DNA of 64,000 bases from Candidatus Gastranaerophilales bacterium (GTDB taxonomy: Bacteria; Cyanobacteriota; Vampirovibrionia; Gastranaerophilales; Gastranaerophilaceae): the NCBI GenBank assembly GCA_944322615.1, contig CALUPH010000003.1, positions 62,001-126,000 of the forward strand, written 5' to 3'. The translations under genes were made by a program, and so were the position numbers. The first letter of the stretch is position 1, and each line of letters starts with the position of its first letter. Of the stretch, positions 28,241 through 36,966 are shown in pieces. The notes under the pieces were generated by a model, which had not been told where the DNA came from, did no database searches, and worked only from the letters and a program-made list of their open reading frames with translations.

Positions 28241-29089
28241 TTATATTTCATTTAGTTTATTAATTACATTTTTTATTATATTTTCAGGAGTAGATGCACC
28301 AGCTGTCACCCCTATATTTTCTGCTTTTTCGATAATTGATTTATATTCATCCAAATCTTCTTGAGTTTCTATATGGATTGTTGTTGTAATTTCGTTTAGA
28401 ATTTCTGCCAAATGAGTTGTATTTGCACTATTTTTTCCGCCAACTACAATCATCAAATCAGAAGTTTTAGCAAGTTCCTTTGCTTCTTGCTGACGTTTTG
28501 CCGTTGATTGACAAATGGTATTAAAAACTTTTAATTCACTAGCAATTGGTATCAAATAATTTACTACTTCTTGTAAGAAATCAAGCTTTTGTGTTGTTTG
28601 AATTACAACACCTATTCTTTTTATTGATTTGATTTTTGCTGCTAATTTTTCCAAAGAAGCCATATCAGGTATTACAAAGACATTTTCTGAAAACATATCT
28701 GCATTTGCTTTAATTGCAACCACTTCAGGATGTTCAGGTTTTCCTAATATCAATACAAGGAAACCTTCTTGTGCCAACTGGATAGCTTTTTGCTGAACTT
28801 TTTTTACATCCAAACAAGTCAAATCAACAACTTCAAAACCTTTTTCTTCTACCTCTTTAATTTTTTGAGGTGCCATGCCATGACTTCTGACAATACATAT
28901 TCCGCTCTCGTTTTCCGGCAACTCATCAACTGTCATTATGCCTAATTCTTCAAGCTCTTTTATAACATGCGAATTATGTATGAGTTCACCAAGTACCCAT
29001 ACTTTTTTAGATGCATTTTCTATCTTGACTTTTTTTGTTGTTTCGACTGCTCTTTTAACTCCGTAACAGAATCCGGCACATTGAGCCAA
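28241..29089 (-). CDS. ispH: 4-hydroxy-3-methylbut-2-enyl diphosphate reductase IspH
   Basis: Last enzyme of the MEP isoprenoid pathway, a [4Fe-4S] reductase giving IPP and DMAPP. About 282 residues with the N-terminal cluster Cys in CAGFCYGVKRAV, VRSHG, the EHPE segment, the mid Cys in NTICQSTAKRQ and the C-terminal GVTAGASTPENII. The first canonical in-frame start is TTG at 29089, which leaves the usual first strand incomplete. The frame stays open upstream as KKQIRLAQCAGFCYG from a CTG at 29107, which fits the family better, so translation may start at that CTG. Enzyme identity is not in doubt. Confidence 0.93.
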   Translation of the reverse strand: MAQCAGFCYGVKRAVETTKKVKIENASKKVWVLGELIHNSHVIKELEELGIMTVDELPENESGICIVRSHGMAPQKIKEVEEKGFEVVDLTCLDVKKVQQKAIQLAQEGFLVLILGKPEHPEVVAIKANADMFSENVFVIPDMASLEKLAAKIKSIKRIGVVIQTTQKLDFLQEVVNYLIPIASELKVFNTICQSTAKRQQEAKELAKTSDLMIVVGGKNSANTTHLAEILNEITTTIHIETQEDLDEYKSIIEKAENIGVTAGASTPENIIKNVINKLNEI

Positions 29090-29223
29090 TCTTATTTGTT
29101 TTTTCAGTGTTCTAAACTTCCATTCGTTGAACTAGCAAAAATATTAAATTCTCGCAGTAATTTTTTTATAACACAAACAAAATATGCTTGCAACTCATTA
29201 TTATTGAATATTCTTAAGGTTAA

Positions 29224-30687
29224 TTACATAAAATCAACAACTAAATGCTCTTTATCCATCTTCGGCAATTCTATGATAAATTCATTTTCTGTATTATCTG
29301 CATTTAAACGAATTTTTCCGTTATGCGCATCAATCACCTTTTTACAAAAATAAAGTCCGAGACCTATTCCGCTCATACAAGTGGAACTGCTTCCTGCAAC
29401 ATATTTATCAAAAATACAATGTTTCATATTTTCCGGAATTGGCTCACTGGTGTTTTTTATCTTTATTGAAACAGTCTCTTCTTCTTGAATAAAAGTAATA
29501 ATTATCTTTGTGTTTTTATATGCATAATTTATTCCATTATTCAAAATATTTGAAAGAACTCTTCTTATTTGACCTTCATCTGCATTAACTATAGATATAT
29601 CTGATTCTCTTTTATATTCTATAACTATATTTTTTTCCTGTGCCAAGAATTGCGCTTCTTCAATACAAGTTTTAATTAACTCATCTATATTAAAATTAAC
29701 TTTATTTAATTTAACCATACCATTTTCATATTTATATGTAGATAAAATTGAATAAATCATCTCTCTCATAAACGATGATGACTCATTTATCATATCTAAT
29801 ATTTCTTTTTGTTTTTCTGAAACAGTTCCAAATTTTCCTTTTGAAAGCAATTGCAAACTGCTAATTTGTGCTTGTAAAAGATTTTTTAAATCATGTGTCA
29901 TTGTTGCAAGAAAAAGTTCTTTTTGCACTTCTAACTTTTTGTCTTCATCTATATTTTGAACTAGAGTTATTATTCCGCTTATTCCCTTTTGTTCATCATA
30001 TACAGGAGACTTATAAATCTTATACCAATGTTCAGTTCCTTCTATAGATTTTAATAATCTTTCTTTTATTAATACTTTTTTATTTTTTATTATATACCTG
30101 TCTTCTTCTGCAATTATATTTGCAGAATTTTTCAAATCTATTTTTATATTACCTGCATAATAATCAATACCATATTGAAAAAATTCTTTAGAATATTTTG
30201 TACCGACAATATAGTTATTATGAAAATCTTTGATATAAGCTAAAATCGGAATATTTTCCAAAAAAGAATTTACAAGCTTGAACTTCTCAATAATTTTGTT
30301 CTTTGCTTCTTCATCTTTATCAAAATCCTTAGAAACTGATAAAATTCCGTTTAAAACTCCGTCTTTTAAAATAGGATAAGATGTTGTTTTTACTATTCTG
30401 GAACAAAAATCTTTTTCCACTTCAAATACGAAAGATTTTGAATCCATTGTCTGTTTTATTATTTCACAATTTCCATTAATTATTTTAGAATTTTTATCAT
30501 CAAAAATTTCATTGATTTGCTTATCTATAACATTTACTTTATCTTTTAATCCTAACAAACGAAGAAATGCCTTATTACAAAAAACATATTTCATATCTAT
30601 ATCTTTTACGGTAACTATATCTTCACAGTTGTCTATAATTACATCTCTCAGAGGATTTAAAGAAAATAAATTTGCTATACTTTGCAT
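29224..30687 (-). CDS. orphan PAS-domain sensor histidine kinase
   Basis: 487 residues with no membrane segment, so probably a cytosolic sensor. Two PAS-like domains (about 12-120 and 140-250) are followed by the phospho-acceptor box THDLKNLL (His265), an N-box (RRVLSNILNNGINYA) and the G-box SGIGLGLYFCKK. The start at 30687 is preferred over a GTG at 30714 because AGTAGGAAAG precedes it at good spacing. No response regulator is adjacent. It is divergent from the ADP-ribosyltransferase-like gene at 30842; joint regulation is possible but unproven. Confidence 0.88.
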   Translation of the reverse strand: MQSIANLFSLNPLRDVIIDNCEDIVTVKDIDMKYVFCNKAFLRLLGLKDKVNVIDKQINEIFDDKNSKIINGNCEIIKQTMDSKSFVFEVEKDFCSRIVKTTSYPILKDGVLNGILSVSKDFDKDEEAKNKIIEKFKLVNSFLENIPILAYIKDFHNNYIVGTKYSKEFFQYGIDYYAGNIKIDLKNSANIIAEEDRYIIKNKKVLIKERLLKSIEGTEHWYKIYKSPVYDEQKGISGIITLVQNIDEDKKLEVQKELFLATMTHDLKNLLQAQISSLQLLSKGKFGTVSEKQKEILDMINESSSFMREMIYSILSTYKYENGMVKLNKVNFNIDELIKTCIEEAQFLAQEKNIVIEYKRESDISIVNADEGQIRRVLSNILNNGINYAYKNTKIIITFIQEEETVSIKIKNTSEPIPENMKHCIFDKYVAGSSSTCMSGIGLGLYFCKKVIDAHNGKIRLNADNTENEFIIELPKMDKEHLVVDFM

Positions 30688-30841
30688 ATCTTTCCTACTT
30701 ATTCGGCTAGTCACAAATCATAACAAGTATAATTAGAAATATGATTATAATATATTACCCAATCGGGTATATTTTTCTGTGAAGTTGAATAATTAGCAAT
30801 TTTTATTTTCACGAACTTTTATAGCAGAAAAAGGATTTATT

Positions 30842-31669
30842 ATGAAAATTTCTGCAATTAATTCGATTTCTTTCCGAAAAACTAATACTCAAAAAAAATC
30901 ATTAGAATTAAATTCTCAAAACATAAAGCAAACAGAACAAAATAATTGTGATTTGTTTTATAAACCAACATTTGGAAAGAGAATCTACGAAGATTTTAAT
31001 GTAGAAAAATTACCTAATATTGGTCTTGAGCAAGAATTTTCAAGAACTGAACTTGTTCCGTCAACAGGAAGCGTTGATCTTACAAGCCTTCTAGGATTAA
31101 CTTCTTATTTGGCAGAACCCATAAGATATTACGATAAACATGGGGAATTAATTCACTATAAAAAGAGAGATGTATTAGATGAATGTAAATATAAAGGATT
31201 AAGTGAAGAAGAGACCCAACAAAGATTAGAACAAGCAAAAATAGATTTTGTAAATGAAGTTCAAAGACAAAAAGAAGATGCTATAGCATCTATTAATTCA
31301 CTTTCTCCAACAGAAAAAGCACATACTGTATATAGAGTAATTTCAAGCGGTTGGACACAAGATAGTAAAGACTATTTTGATATGATTAAAACGCTGAAAA
31401 AAGGACAAGAAATAACATTAGATTCTACACCAATATATGTTAGTACTTCTGCAAAGAAAACAATTGGTAATTATGGCGGAAACAGAGACTATATATTATT
31501 CGAAATAAATTTACCAAAAGGATCTAAATTGTTAAGATTCCCATCTTTTGACGGTATAGAACAATGTATAATGAAGCCTGAAGCAAAATTTCGCGTAGTA
31601 GACAATGAAGAATATAATAATAACTTCCATTATATTACTTTAGATTATCTTCCTACCAAAGAAGGTTAA
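30842..31669 (+). CDS. probable mono-ADP-ribosyltransferase (R-S-E class)
   Basis: 275 residues. The C-terminal half has the layout of the ARTC/cholera-C3 type: an Arg strand TVYRVISSG (Arg165), the STS motif in IYVSTSAKK (201-203), an EINLPKGSKLLR strand typical of the fold, and a final Glu240 in GIEQCIMKPEAKFRVV, equivalent to the E before the -LLP-G-KF- strand of exotoxins. Enzymes of this class move ADP-ribose from NAD to target proteins. No signal peptide is seen. The N-terminus reads MKISAINSIS followed by PTFGKR near 42, resembling the start of the protein at 21303. No immunity or secretion gene is adjacent. Assignment is from motif pattern only. Confidence 0.65.
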   Translation: MKISAINSISFRKTNTQKKSLELNSQNIKQTEQNNCDLFYKPTFGKRIYEDFNVEKLPNIGLEQEFSRTELVPSTGSVDLTSLLGLTSYLAEPIRYYDKHGELIHYKKRDVLDECKYKGLSEEETQQRLEQAKIDFVNEVQRQKEDAIASINSLSPTEKAHTVYRVISSGWTQDSKDYFDMIKTLKKGQEITLDSTPIYVSTSAKKTIGNYGGNRDYILFEINLPKGSKLLRFPSFDGIEQCIMKPEAKFRVVDNEEYNNNFHYITLDYLPTKEG

Positions 31670-31730
31670 AATAAGAATTTATTATATAAATACTGTTTTG
31701 GATACATTTAATTTTTGAGTTATACTGTAG

Positions 31731-33167
31731 ATGAAAAAAGGCGTTAAAATGTATAATCCAAAATCTACAAAAGCAGAAGAATTTATTTCTCATCAAGAAA
31801 TTTTAGATACTATAGAATATGCTGAGAAAAATAAAGATAATAAAGTTCTTCTAAATGAAATTTTAGAAAAAGCAAAGCTTAAAAAAGGTCTAACTCATAG
31901 AGAAGCATCTGTTTTATTAGCTTGCAATAATTATGAAATAAATAATGAAATTTTCACTCTTGCAAAACAAATAAAAGAGGATTTTTACGGTAACAGAATT
32001 GTTCTTTTTGCACCTTTATATCTTTCTAACTACTGCATAAACGGTTGTACATACTGCCCATACCACGCTAAAAACACTCATATTCCAAGAAAAAAAATGA
32101 CACAGGAAGAAATAAGGAATGAAGTAATTGCACTTCAAGATATGGGACATAAACGCCTTGCAATTGAATCAGGTGAAGATCCGATTAATAACCCTATTGA
32201 ATATATTTTAGAATCAATTAATACAATATATTCTATAAAGCATAAAAATGGAGCAATAAGAAGAGTAAACGTAAATATTGCGGCAACTACAGTTGAAAAT
32301 TACAGAAAATTACATGAAGCTAAAATAGGTACATATATATTATTCCAAGAAACCTATAATAAAGAAAGTTATGAGAAATTACACCCTACAGGTCCAAAAC
32401 ATAATTATGCTTACCATACAGAAGCAATGGACAGAGCAATGCAAGGCGGAATTGACGATGTTGGAATCGGAGTTTTATTCGGACTAGAAAATTATAAATA
32501 TGAGTTTGCCGGCATTTTAATGCACGCAGAACACTTAGAAGCACTATATGGCGTAGGTCCGCACACTATAAGCGTACCAAGAATAAGAAAAGCTGATGAT
32601 ATAGACCCAAATAGTTTTGCAAACGGACTTGATGATGAAACTTTTAAAAAGATTGTTGCAGTAATAAGAATAGCAGTACCATATACCGGTATGATAATAT
32701 CAACACGCGAAAGCAAAGAATGCAGAAAATCTTTACTAGAACTTGGTGTTTCACAAATATCAGGCGGTTCAAAAACCAGTGTCGGCGGATACTATAAACC
32801 AGAAAAAGAAGATGAAGATTCAAGTCAATTTGAAGTTAATGATAACAGAACACTTGATGAAGTAGTAAATTGGTTAATGGAATTAGATTATCTGCCAAGT
32901 TTTTGCACAGCTTGTTACGGAAATAATCGAACAGGCGAAAGATTTATGTCTATCTGCAAAGATCAGCAAATACATAACTTCTGCCATCCAAATGCAATAA
33001 TGACATTAAAAGAATACTTAGTTGATTATGCTTCTGAAAAAACAAAACAAACAGGAGAAAAACTTCTTTTAAAAGAAATCGACAAACTTAAAGATGAAAA
33101 TAGGAAGCAGATTGTAATACAAAATCTTGAAAAAATAATAAATGGCGAACGTGATTTTAAGTTCTAA
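31731..33167 (+). CDS. hydG: [FeFe] hydrogenase H-cluster maturase HydG
   Basis: Radical SAM tyrosine lyase that makes the CO and CN ligands of the H-cluster. The 478-residue protein has the cluster motif with cysteines at 102, 106 and 109 (CINGCTYCPYH), the ESGEDP loop, GVLFGLENYKYEF and GGSKTSVGGY, and a C-terminal auxiliary cluster region with FCTACYGNNRTGERFM and further cysteines. The related ThiH lacks this C-terminal pattern. The start is either the ATG at 31731 or, with an AAGG ribosome site, the ATG at 31749. No hydF or hydrogenase gene is in the window; ACT and UPF0210 genes follow. Confidence 0.92.
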   Translation: MKKGVKMYNPKSTKAEEFISHQEILDTIEYAEKNKDNKVLLNEILEKAKLKKGLTHREASVLLACNNYEINNEIFTLAKQIKEDFYGNRIVLFAPLYLSNYCINGCTYCPYHAKNTHIPRKKMTQEEIRNEVIALQDMGHKRLAIESGEDPINNPIEYILESINTIYSIKHKNGAIRRVNVNIAATTVENYRKLHEAKIGTYILFQETYNKESYEKLHPTGPKHNYAYHTEAMDRAMQGGIDDVGIGVLFGLENYKYEFAGILMHAEHLEALYGVGPHTISVPRIRKADDIDPNSFANGLDDETFKKIVAVIRIAVPYTGMIISTRESKECRKSLLELGVSQISGGSKTSVGGYYKPEKEDEDSSQFEVNDNRTLDEVVNWLMELDYLPSFCTACYGNNRTGERFMSICKDQQIHNFCHPNAIMTLKEYLVDYASEKTKQTGEKLLLKEIDKLKDENRKQIVIQNLEKIINGERDFKF

Positions 33168-33228
33168 ATGATTGCTTTTAGTCCGTTTTACGAATAAAAT
33201 ATAGTTATAAATACAGATTGGAGCGAAA

Positions 33229-33507
33229 ATGAGCGAAGATAAAATCATTGTAACTATTTCAGGAAAAGACGGAGTTGGCATAGTTGCAGAAATTGCATCT
33301 GTTCTTGCTAAATACGAAGTTAATATAGAAGATATAAGACAAACTATTATGCAAGGTTGTTTTATGATGTTTTTACTTGCTGATATCAGCAAATCAAAAT
33401 ATTCTTTTAAAGAAATAAAAGAAGCTGTTGTTGAATCCGGACAAAAATTAGGTATGGAAATTTGGATTCAAAAGAAAGAAATTTTTGATAAAATGCACAC
33501 TATTTAA
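33229..33507 (+). CDS. ACT domain protein
   Basis: 92-residue small regulatory protein consisting of one ACT domain (IIVTISGKDGVGIVAEIASVLAKYEVNIEDIRQ). It is of the type found beside UPF0210 genes in many anaerobes. Such domains usually bind amino acids. It has a ribosome site GGAGCG and is 11 bases upstream of its UPF0210 partner. Confidence 0.9.
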   Translation: MSEDKIIVTISGKDGVGIVAEIASVLAKYEVNIEDIRQTIMQGCFMMFLLADISKSKYSFKEIKEAVVESGQKLGMEIWIQKKEIFDKMHTI

Positions 33508-33518
33508 GGGAATAATAA

Positions 33519-34886
33519 ATGTCTTTTTTTAATGAAAAATCAATCATTGAAACAATAAATATGATTAAGATTCACAACTTAGATATAAGAACCGTTACTT
33601 TAGCGTTAAGTTTACGTGATTGTTGCGGAGAAAATGTCAGAGAAGTTGGAGACAAAATATATAAAAAAATCACAAAATATGCAAAAAATTTATATAATTA
33701 CGCTGCTGAAATAGAAGATGAATATTCAATTCCTATAATAAATAAAAGGATAGCAGTTACACCTATTTCTTTAGTTGGAGAATCTTGCAAAGATATGGAT
33801 TATGTTTATCTTGCAAAGATATTAGATGAAGCTGCAAAAGAAGTAAATGTTAATTTTATAGGCGGATTTTCAGCCCTTGTTGAAAAAGGTTGTACAAAAG
33901 GCGATATTGCTCTGATTGAAAGTATTCCTGAAGCCCTAAAACAAACTCAGCGTGTATGTTCTTCAATTAATTTAGCATCTACAAAAGCCGGTATTAATAT
34001 GGATGCTGTCAAAAAAATGGGCGGAATAATAAAACAAGCCGCAAATCTTACAGCAAATGAAGATGGCATAGGCGCTGCAAAACTCGTTTGTTTTTGTAAT
34101 GTACCAGGTGATAACCCATTTATGGCAGGTGCATTCCATGGTTATGGAGAACCCGAGTGTGCTTTAAATGTTGGAGTATCCGGTCCGGGAGTAGTTAGAG
34201 CAGCCGTTGAAAATTTACCAAAAGATGCAGATTTTGGAGAACTTGCAAACAAAATAAAACAAATAGCATTTAAAATAACATCTACAGGTGAACTTGTAGG
34301 CCGAAGAATGGCAGAAAAAATGAATATTCCATTTGGAATTATAGACCTATCTTTAGCACCTACACCAGCTATTGGTGATTCTGTTGCAGGAATTTTCCAA
34401 GCTATGGGATTAGAACACGCAGGTGCACACGGCACTACCGCAGCACTTGCAATGCTAAATGATGCTGTTAAAAAAGGTGGAATAATGGCAAGTTCATATG
34501 TTGGAGGTTTATCAGGTGCATTTATTCCTGTATCAGAGGATGCCGGTATGATTGAAGCTGCAAAAAAAGGTGTTCTAACCTTTGATAAATTAGAAGCAAT
34601 GACTTGTGTATGTTCTGTAGGACTTGATATGATTGCGATTCCTGGTGATACACCTGAATCTACAATTTCAGGTATGATTGCCGATGAAATGGCTATTGGT
34701 ATGATAAATAAAAAGACTACAGCAGTTAGAATAATCCCCGTACCGAATAAAAAAGTAGGAGATTATGCCGTATATGGAGGTTTATTGGGAGAAGCACCTA
34801 TAATGAATGTTAATAAGCTTTCCTCTGAAACTTTTATTAACAGAGGCGGAAGAATTCCAGCCCCAATACACAGTCTTAACAACTAA
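33519..34886 (+). CDS. UPF0210/DUF711 (PFL-like) family protein
   Basis: 455-residue protein of the UPF0210 family, distantly related to pyruvate formate-lyase folds and of unknown biochemical role. Conserved pieces are visible: [42 protein letters not shown], and the C-terminal [13 protein letters not shown]. It is paired with an ACT-domain gene, the usual context, and followed 11 bases later by a TPR gene. Confidence 0.9.
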   Translation: MSFFNEKSIIETINMIKIHNLDIRTVTLALSLRDCCGENVREVGDKIYKKITKYAKNLYNYAAEIEDEYSIPIINKRIAVTPISLVGESCKDMDYVYLAKILDEAAKEVNVNFIGGFSALVEKGCTKGDIALIESIPEALKQTQRVCSSINLASTKAGINMDAVKKMGGIIKQAANLTANEDGIGAAKLVCFCNVPGDNPFMAGAFHGYGEPECALNVGVSGPGVVRAAVENLPKDADFGELANKIKQIAFKITSTGELVGRRMAEKMNIPFGIIDLSLAPTPAIGDSVAGIFQAMGLEHAGAHGTTAALAMLNDAVKKGGIMASSYVGGLSGAFIPVSEDAGMIEAAKKGVLTFDKLEAMTCVCSVGLDMIAIPGDTPESTISGMIADEMAIGMINKKTTAVRIIPVPNKKVGDYAVYGGLLGEAPIMNVNKLSSETFINRGGRIPAPIHSLNN

Positions 34887-34897
34887 GGAGATTATAA

Positions 34898-35545
34898 TTG
34901 TTTCTGTTTGGTTTTGGTAGAATAAGAAGGTTTTTTATATTTTATTCCGTATACAATAAAGGAATAAACAGAGAAAATCTTGGTGAATATCCCAAAGCAC
35001 TAAGTAATTTGTTTTTAGCACTATCTTTAATGCCAAAGTCACTAAAAACATATAAAGCAATTGCCAGAGTTAACAGAAAAAACAAAATGTTTTTAAATGC
35101 GATTGATTTTTATACAAAAGCAATAATGAAATTTCCTCAAGATGCACAATTATATGCACTTAAAGCCGATGTATACAGAAAAATAAAAGAATATAATGAA
35201 GCTATTACTGCTTATAATATGGCCATTCAATTTGATTACACAAACACTTTATACTATGAATACAGAGCTCAAATAAAATATTATATTGGAGATATTCAAG
35301 GTGCTATAAATGATTATAACGGTGCAATAAATATCAATCCTGATGATTACAGATTATACAAACAAAGAGCTTTCTATCATTTCGAAAAGAAAAATTATGA
35401 AAGTGCTATAAATGATTATAATAAAGCAATATCTCTAAATCCTAATGATTCGCATTCATATTACATGAAAGCTTCAATTGAGAAAATAAAAGGACTGGAA
35501 AATGAAGCTGAAAACGACTTTAAAAAGGCAGAAGCCTTAAAATAA
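34898..35545 (+). CDS. TPR repeat protein
   Basis: 215 residues made largely of tetratricopeptide repeats (for example AQLYALKADVYRKIKEYNEA and the two successive units ending DYNGAININPDD and DYNKAISLNPND). It starts at a TTG (34898) with AAGGAG at 34885-34890. The first residues (FLFGFGRIRRFFIFYSVY) are hydrophobic and aromatic, perhaps membrane-peripheral. TPR proteins mediate protein-protein contacts; no partner is evident. Confidence 0.8.
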   Translation: MFLFGFGRIRRFFIFYSVYNKGINRENLGEYPKALSNLFLALSLMPKSLKTYKAIARVNRKNKMFLNAIDFYTKAIMKFPQDAQLYALKADVYRKIKEYNEAITAYNMAIQFDYTNTLYYEYRAQIKYYIGDIQGAINDYNGAININPDDYRLYKQRAFYHFEKKNYESAINDYNKAISLNPNDSHSYYMKASIEKIKGLENEAENDFKKAEALK

Positions 35546-35548
35546 TTT

Positions 35549-36037
35549 TCATTCTTCAATTTTTTCTTTATTTAACTTTTTATTTTCTTTTTCTATTCTT
35601 TTAGCTTCTTTTTCTGCTTCTTTTGCACGTTTTTTTGCTAATTTTTGTTTTTTTTCTTCTTTAAATTTACACTCTTTTAAAAGTTTTTCATAATATACTT
35701 GTCTATCAGCCGGATTTTCTATTTTTTCAGCTTCTTTTAATCCTGCCTCAAACTTAGCTTTTTTATCTCTGTAAGAAACATGTTTAAACTTTGTAACCCC
35801 ATGACATAACATCGGTATTCCAATAGGAGATGTTATAATTAACGCTGTTAACTCTGAACCGACTGCAATTTCTGCTATAGCACTGCCTCTTGTAAAATCT
35901 TCTCTGGGATTTTGATATTTTTCAGGTACATAATCTTCCCACTTTGGTGCCGTTACATTATTTTCATCAACTGCATATACCGGCAATATAAAAGATGAGA
36001 AACAAAACATTATAAAAATAACAATTATCTTTTTCAT
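35549..36037 (-). CDS. secreted small protein with charged C-terminus
   Basis: 162 residues, not recognised. The ATG at 36037 is preceded by AAGGA and opens a signal peptide (MKKIIVIFIMFCFSSFILPVYA). The mature part has a hydrophobic segment (IAEIAVGSELTALIITSPIGIPML) and a long Lys/Glu-rich helical tail. It lies 35 bases after the acyltransferase gene and on the same strand, so it could be the last gene of the lipid cluster, although no known cluster component resembles it. Confidence 0.55.
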   Translation of the reverse strand: MKKIIVIFIMFCFSSFILPVYAVDENNVTAPKWEDYVPEKYQNPREDFTRGSAIAEIAVGSELTALIITSPIGIPMLCHGVTKFKHVSYRDKKAKFEAGLKEAEKIENPADRQVYYEKLLKECKFKEEKKQKLAKKRAKEAEKEAKRIEKENKKLNKEKIEE

Positions 36038-36072
36038 ATGAATATCCTTAAAATAGTTATACAAATATTATA

Positions 36073-36966
36073 CTAATCATTAAAAAAATTGTAAAAATGA
36101 TAAAACTGATATGGTGCAAGTTTTGTTTTTTCTTCTAAGAACGCAACAAATTCTTTTTGCATTTTAGTTAATGTCATAGCTTTCGTTTGTGAATTATAAA
36201 ATCTTTTCAAATGAATGCAATATCTATCTTTTGGCATTTTTATTGCACTTACAAAATACACAGGTACTTCCATCATTTGTGCAAATTTGAATGTACCAAT
36301 TGGGAATAATACTTTATGATTTAAAAACTCAGTTTCAAAATTATTACTTTGTGCTGAAATTCTGTCACCTGCCATAAATACAATTCCACCCTTATTTAAT
36401 TTTTCTTTTATTTCAATTGAAGTATTTATATCAATTTCTTCAACAGGGTATAAATGAATATTTTTATTTGTTGTAATTTTTTCTATAAATCCGGAAAATA
36501 TTTTGCATTGTTCCTTTGCCAAAAAAACTGACACACTTGAGCAGGTATCTTTAATATCTGAATTTACAAATGAACGCATTGCATCAACATTACCAAGATG
36601 ATTACATATAAAAAACGTACCTTTAAAATTTTTTAAATCTTCCAAAAAAAGTTTTTTTTGTTCTTCATCTTCAAAATATAATTTTTCAGGAGGAAAATTA
36701 TTTGTAAAGATTTCCATTCTATCAACAAGAGAATATGAATATGATAAAAAATGTCTGAAAACATTTTTAAAAGAAGGCTTTTCTCCCACTATCTCAAGAT
36801 ATTTTTTTGAACACTCTCTTACTTGTTTTGCATTTATACAAGCAATAAGCGTAACAAAAAAAGTAATTATCTTAACAGGAGTTTTCCCTAATATTTTATA
36901 TATGTACCAAAGCAAAAAGAGTCTTTTTGTTCCTGCTGCTTGCTCTTTTATCTCATACCATTTCAT
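36073..36966 (-). CDS. LpxL/HtrB-type lipid acyltransferase
   Basis: 297-residue membrane-associated acyltransferase with the catalytic HxxxxD motif at 123-128 (HLGNVD). Later segments GIVFMAGDRIS and NHKVLFPIGTFKFAQMMEVPVYFVSAIK match the lysophospholipid/lipid A late acyltransferase family. An N-terminal hydrophobic segment (VKIITFFVTLIACI) anchors it. The start at 36966 forms an ATGA overlap with the methyltransferase stop, so the two are coupled. In aryl polyene clusters an acyltransferase of this family helps build the lipid anchor; that role is the best inference here. Confidence 0.82.
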   Translation of the reverse strand: MKWYEIKEQAAGTKRLFLLWYIYKILGKTPVKIITFFVTLIACINAKQVRECSKKYLEIVGEKPSFKNVFRHFLSYSYSLVDRMEIFTNNFPPEKLYFEDEEQKKLFLEDLKNFKGTFFICNHLGNVDAMRSFVNSDIKDTCSSVSVFLAKEQCKIFSGFIEKITTNKNIHLYPVEEIDINTSIEIKEKLNKGGIVFMAGDRISAQSNNFETEFLNHKVLFPIGTFKFAQMMEVPVYFVSAIKMPKDRYCIHLKRFYNSQTKAMTLTKMQKEFVAFLEEKTKLAPYQFYHFYNFFND

